DNA of 64,000 nucleotides from Methylibium sp035762065 (lineage in GTDB: Bacteria > Pseudomonadota > Gammaproteobacteria > Burkholderiales > Burkholderiaceae_C): contig NZ_DASTPW010000043.1 of the NCBI RefSeq assembly GCF_035762065.1, positions 1-64,000 of the forward strand, given 5' to 3'. Below the pieces are notes generated by a model. It was not told where the DNA came from. It was given only the letters and a program-made list of their open reading frames with translations, and ran no database searches. Below, piece after piece: positions 61,320-64,000 of the stretch; the stretch's first letter is position 1; the number at the start of each line of letters is the position of its first letter. Both the position numbers and the translations under genes were made by a program.

Positions 61320-62009
61320 TCAGCTCGCCGGCGCGGCGAGTCGCTCGTCGAGCTCCATGACCTTGAAGGCGGCCGCATCGTCGCCGTTGCGCGCGGCGAT
61401 GTCGTACCAGTAGCGCGCAAGCCGCAGGTCCCGCGACACGCCGTCGCCCGCTTCGTAGAGCGAGGCGATCAGGTACTGCGCGCCCACGTCACCGCCCTTC
61501 GCGGCCTCCCGGTACCACTCGGCGGCCGCCTCGATGTCCTTCACCGCGCCGCGGCCGAGGAAGTAGGCGGTGGCGATCGCCACCTGCGCATCGACGCTGC
61601 CGTTGCGGGCCGCCTCCAGGTACCAGCGGTTCGCCAGCGCCAGATCGCGCGCGCCGACCAGCCCGTTCTCGTGCAGCTGGCCCAGCCCGAACTGCGCCGA
61701 AACGAAGCCGCGCTCGGCCGCGCGCGTCATGTGGCGCAGCGCGTCCTTCGGCGTGGACTTCGGCAGCTCGCGCTTCAGGTGCATGACCGCGAGGTTGTAG
61801 TCGGCGGCGGGCACGCCGGCGCGGGCGAGTCGCTCGAAAGCGCGGCGCGCACGGTCGATGCGGCCGGCGTCGTGGTCGCGCACCGCTTGCTCAAGCGTGC
61901 TGCGCTGGCTGTCGGTGGGCTTGCTCGCCGCGCCGGCACCGGCGGGCAGCCAAGCCGTCATCAGCGACAAGGCCGACAGGACAAACAGACGCGCGCAGCG
62001 CTGGTTCAT
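61320..62009 (-). CDS. Exported Sel1-like repeat protein
   Basis: 229 residues. Sec signal peptide (LFVLSALSLMTAWLPAGAGA). Sel1-like/TPR repeats follow: AERGFVSAQFGLGQLHENGL, ARNGSVDAQVAIATAYFLGR and AKGGDVGAQYLIASLYEAGD, each with the AxxxGxxxAQ(Y/F) pattern. These scaffolds bind proteins or polysaccharide. It lies between fhcC and fae, all on the minus strand; a role in methylotrophy is not evident from the sequence. Confidence 0.88.
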   Translation of the reverse strand: MNQRCARLFVLSALSLMTAWLPAGAGAASKPTDSQRSTLEQAVRDHDAGRIDRARRAFERLARAGVPAADYNLAVMHLKRELPKSTPKDALRHMTRAAERGFVSAQFGLGQLHENGLVGARDLALANRWYLEAARNGSVDAQVAIATAYFLGRGAVKDIEAAAEWYREAAKGGDVGAQYLIASLYEAGDGVSRDLRLARYWYDIAARNGDDAAAFKVMELDERLAAPAS

Positions 62010-62053
62010 CGCGTACTCCCGTGAGGCGGCCGTGCGCTTCGTGCGGCCGCAGA

Positions 62054-62869
62054 TCAGCCGGCGATCAGCAGCTCGCCCTTGCCGCCGGCCGCGAGGTCCC
62101 CGACGAAGCGCCGCGGCGCCGCGCGCTTCGCCAATGCCGCGAAAGGGCCGCCGTGTCGCGCGAGATCGCGCGCGAGCAACTGCCAGAACACGCCGATGTC
62201 GACCGTGTTGCCGACGAAGCACGGCGGCACCGTCGGCTGCGCCCCGGCGGCAAGCAGCGTGCCGCGGCGCATGCCGTAGCCAGGGTGGGCGCCGATGGCG
62301 CCGGCCACGGCGATCGTGCCGGCGACCATGCGCGAGGCGACGAAGTCGCCGGCGTCGCCGAAGACGATCGCGCTGCCGCGGCGCATGCGATCGCCGAAGC
62401 GCTCGCCGGCATGGCCGCGCACGATGAACGTGCCGCCGCGCATGCCGTCCATGCTGCCGGGCAGTGCGCTCGCGGCGAAGTCGCCGACGCTGCCGGCCAC
62501 GTCGAGGCGGCCGCCCGACATCTCGCAGGCCGCGAGCACGCCGGCGTCGCCGTTCGCGACGATCGCGCCGGCGCTCATGCCGGCGCCGAGGTAGTCGCCG
62601 ACCGGCCCGTCGATGCGCAGCGAGCCGGCCGCGAGCTGCCAGCCGATGCGATCGAACTTGCTCAGCTCGCCTTCGAGCCGCAGCTCGCCTTCTTCGGCGT
62701 GCGCTTCGATGGCGAACAGGTCGCCGAGCGCCACGCGCTCGTTGCCGTGCCACAGCGCGAGCTCGCCGACCGCCACCGCGTCGAGCCCGGCCAGCGCCGC
62801 CGGCGACAAGCCGCGCGCATCGACGCGCAGCGCCGGCGCCTGCTTCAACGAAAGCCGCCAAGCGCTCAT
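62054..62869 (-). CDS. fhcC: Formyltransferase/hydrolase complex subunit C
   Basis: 271 residues. It is built from repeats of the GltB-C-like beta-helix: GPVGDYLGAGMSAGAIVANG, GSVGDFAASALPGSMDGMRG, GHAGERFGDRMRRGSAIVFG and GAIGAHPGYGMRRGTLLAAG. This is the FwdC/FhcC family. With FhcA, B and D it hydrolyses formyl-H4MPT to formate in methylotrophs. It lies 67 bases after fhcD. Confidence 0.94.
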   Translation of the reverse strand: MSAWRLSLKQAPALRVDARGLSPAALAGLDAVAVGELALWHGNERVALGDLFAIEAHAEEGELRLEGELSKFDRIGWQLAAGSLRIDGPVGDYLGAGMSAGAIVANGDAGVLAACEMSGGRLDVAGSVGDFAASALPGSMDGMRGGTFIVRGHAGERFGDRMRRGSAIVFGDAGDFVASRMVAGTIAVAGAIGAHPGYGMRRGTLLAAGAQPTVPPCFVGNTVDIGVFWQLLARDLARHGGPFAALAKRAAPRRFVGDLAAGGKGELLIAG

Positions 62870-62936
62870 GGCAACTCCCTGCGGCCGGCGGCCGCTCGCC
62901 ACGCCACGTGCTTCGCGCCCGACGAGCGCTTGCCGC

Positions 62937-63851
62937 TCATGCCGCCGCTCCCGGCACCAGCTTGTGCAGGTGGTAGAGGAACGGCCCGAGCTTGCCGCCG
63001 TAGTTGCCGGCGCCGATGCGCCTGAGGCCGGAGTCGGCGCCAAGGTCGATCGCCGCCTTCAGGCCGGCGCGCATCGCCGCCGACACGTCGGCGTCGGTCA
63101 GGCCGTCGATCACGATCTCCATCACGCTTGCGATGTCGGGGCTCAGGTCGGAGTGCTTCGCGATCTCCCGCAGGCTCGGGCAGTAGGCGTCGTTGGTCGA
63201 GGCGCCAAGCGTCGGGTACTTGCTGCCGACCTTCGAGCCGGAGCGCACCACGCCGCCCGGGAACGGCATGATGACGTTGGGCACCTGCTTCATCGCCGCG
63301 ACCGCGGCCTCGGCGGCGCGCAAGGCGGCCGCGGTGTCGGTCGCCAGCAGCAGCAGGTTGCCCCCGCCGACCGCCTTCGTCGTGACCCAGGTCGTCTCCT
63401 GCGCAACGAACTCGCCGTCCATCACCGGCACGCGCCAGTAGCGTTGGCCGCCGATCATCTTGCTCGTCTGCCAGCCGTCGCCGAAGAAGCGCAGGTTCTT
63501 GCCGAGCGCGATCGCATCGCCCTCGAACAGCCCGGCGTAGACCGCGGTGGTCGGACAGGTCAGCACGCATTGGCCGACGCGCTTTTCGACCTGCTTGGCG
63601 AGCTCGCGGCCACTCATCGAGAAGATCAGGATCGACACGCCGGGGCGCCCGTCGGGCGTCTCGTCGGGCGACAGCTCGCGCTCGATGCCCGCCTCGCAGC
63701 CGCAGGCGATCACGGAGGTCGCGAAGCCGGTCGTCGCGACGGCGGCATGGCGCGCCCAGGTGGCGTCGTGCGCGGTGACGACGAGCCGCGTGCCCTTCAT
63801 CGGAAAGGCTTCGGCGAAGCTGTCGTCGATGGTGATGCCGTTGAGTTGCAT
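62937..63851 (-). CDS. fhcD: Formylmethanofuran:tetrahydromethanopterin formyltransferase
   Basis: 304 residues. Ftr family: LNGITIDDSFAEAFPMKGTR, TGFATSVIACGCEAGIERELSPDETPDGRPG in two runs, QCVLTCPTTAVYAG, VMPFPGGVVRSGSKVGSKYP and GGKLGPFLYHLHKLVP. Length matches the archaeal and methylotroph enzyme. It transfers the formyl group between H4MPT and the methanofuran analogue. The start is MQLNGIT, three bases after the stop of the preceding gene. Confidence 0.96.
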   Translation of the reverse strand: MQLNGITIDDSFAEAFPMKGTRLVVTAHDATWARHAAVATTGFATSVIACGCEAGIERELSPDETPDGRPGVSILIFSMSGRELAKQVEKRVGQCVLTCPTTAVYAGLFEGDAIALGKNLRFFGDGWQTSKMIGGQRYWRVPVMDGEFVAQETTWVTTKAVGGGNLLLLATDTAAALRAAEAAVAAMKQVPNVIMPFPGGVVRSGSKVGSKYPTLGASTNDAYCPSLREIAKHSDLSPDIASVMEIVIDGLTDADVSAAMRAGLKAAIDLGADSGLRRIGAGNYGGKLGPFLYHLHKLVPGAAA

Positions 63852-63854
63852 CGC

Positions 63855-64000
63855 TCAGTTCACCCGCGTCTCGAAGCACGCCGCCGGCAGCAAGCGCCCG
63901 CCATTGCAGCAGCGGCAAAGCTCGTCGTGGCCGATCACGAGGTTGCGCGGCGCCACCGACAGGTGCCGGTCCGCGTACGTCGCGACCAGCTTCTCGATGC
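63855..64000 (-). CDS. fhcA: Probable fhcA C-terminus (formyltransferase/hydrolase subunit A), partial
   Basis: The last 47 codons of a gene entering from the right: KLVATYADRHLSVAPRNLVI and then GHDELCRCCNGGRLLPAACF, ending RVN. The fragment is too short for a domain call. Position before fhcD and the fhcB-A-D-C type order in methylotrophs make fhcA the best guess. The Cys-rich CRCC near the end is notable. Confidence 0.5.
   Translation of the reverse strand, partial: IEKLVATYADRHLSVAPRNLVIGHDELCRCCNGGRLLPAACFETRVN

Noticed and set aside
1..64000. tRNA, rRNA and CRISPR features
   Set aside because: I looked for tRNA arms, rRNA-like sequence and short-repeat arrays and saw none that I could support by eye.

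Overview
The window is a GC-rich betaproteobacterial chromosome segment, most likely Burkholderiales near the Rubrivivax/Methylibium/Leptothrix group. The tetrahydromethanopterin-linked C1 genes at the right edge (fae, fhcC, fhcD and the tail of a probable fhcA), the trpS-DUF3717/DUF1289 pair and the xseB-ispA-dxs order all fit that assignment. It falls into an accessory left half (about 1-30.4 kb) and a mostly core right half (about 30.4-64 kb).

Accessory half. Positions 1-8.4 kb look like a defence island. A large NTPase with a Cap4-like nuclease N-terminus (Avs-like) runs off the left edge and has no stop inside the window. It is followed by a DUF4365-type protein, an H-NS-like protein, a SIR2-HerA two-gene antiphage system and two XRE regulators. 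Next come a lipoprotein, a NucS-like nuclease and a phage-type ParB-methyltransferase/DUF5681 cassette, preceded by a periodic CCATGG array (9.9-12.4 kb). Positions 12.87-26.24 kb hold a type I secretion locus: an HlyB-like ABC exporter, an HlyD-like adaptor, a glycosyltransferase fused to a LuxR-type helix-turn-helix, two very small genes and a 2,493-residue RTX/EF-hand protein. That protein has an AT-richer 5' half and a GC-rich, highly repetitive 3' half. A recombinase-associated ORF follows at 26.9-27.3 kb.

The most striking signal is a pair of unlinked genes that look like type III secretion effectors. Each lies behind a perfect plant-inducible-promoter (PIP/hrpII) box, TTCGB-N15-TTCGB. 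One (27.46-29.77 kb) has a leucine-rich segment and a C...H...D arrangement like the OspD/ShET2/EspL cysteine-protease effectors. The other (47.65-48.54 kb) has a Ser/Pro-rich N-terminus and a C-terminal HExxH...E zinc-protease motif. Its PIP box has a correctly spaced -10 element. No secretion apparatus is encoded here, so an HrpB/HrpX-controlled type III system elsewhere in the genome is inferred.

The right edge of the accessory half is marked by a broken quinone oxidoreductase gene cut by an IS21-family fragment (29.8-30.3 kb).

Core half. This contains a NTF2-like exported protein and a two-component system. A phosphate-scavenging locus follows (PhoD remnant, GlpQ, 5'-nucleotidase, candidate Pho box, frameshifted TPR/protease gene). 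Next are an amino-acid permease, a DUF892 protein, an isochorismatase, AroQ, a CpxP-CpxR-CpxA-like envelope-stress operon, hemerythrin, an orphan ATP-synthase c-subunit overlapping an XRE gene, trpS and purN. After these come USP, sulfurtransferase, DMT-transporter and Rieske genes, then xseB-ispA-dxs, folE2, pabBC and the formaldehyde oxidation cluster.
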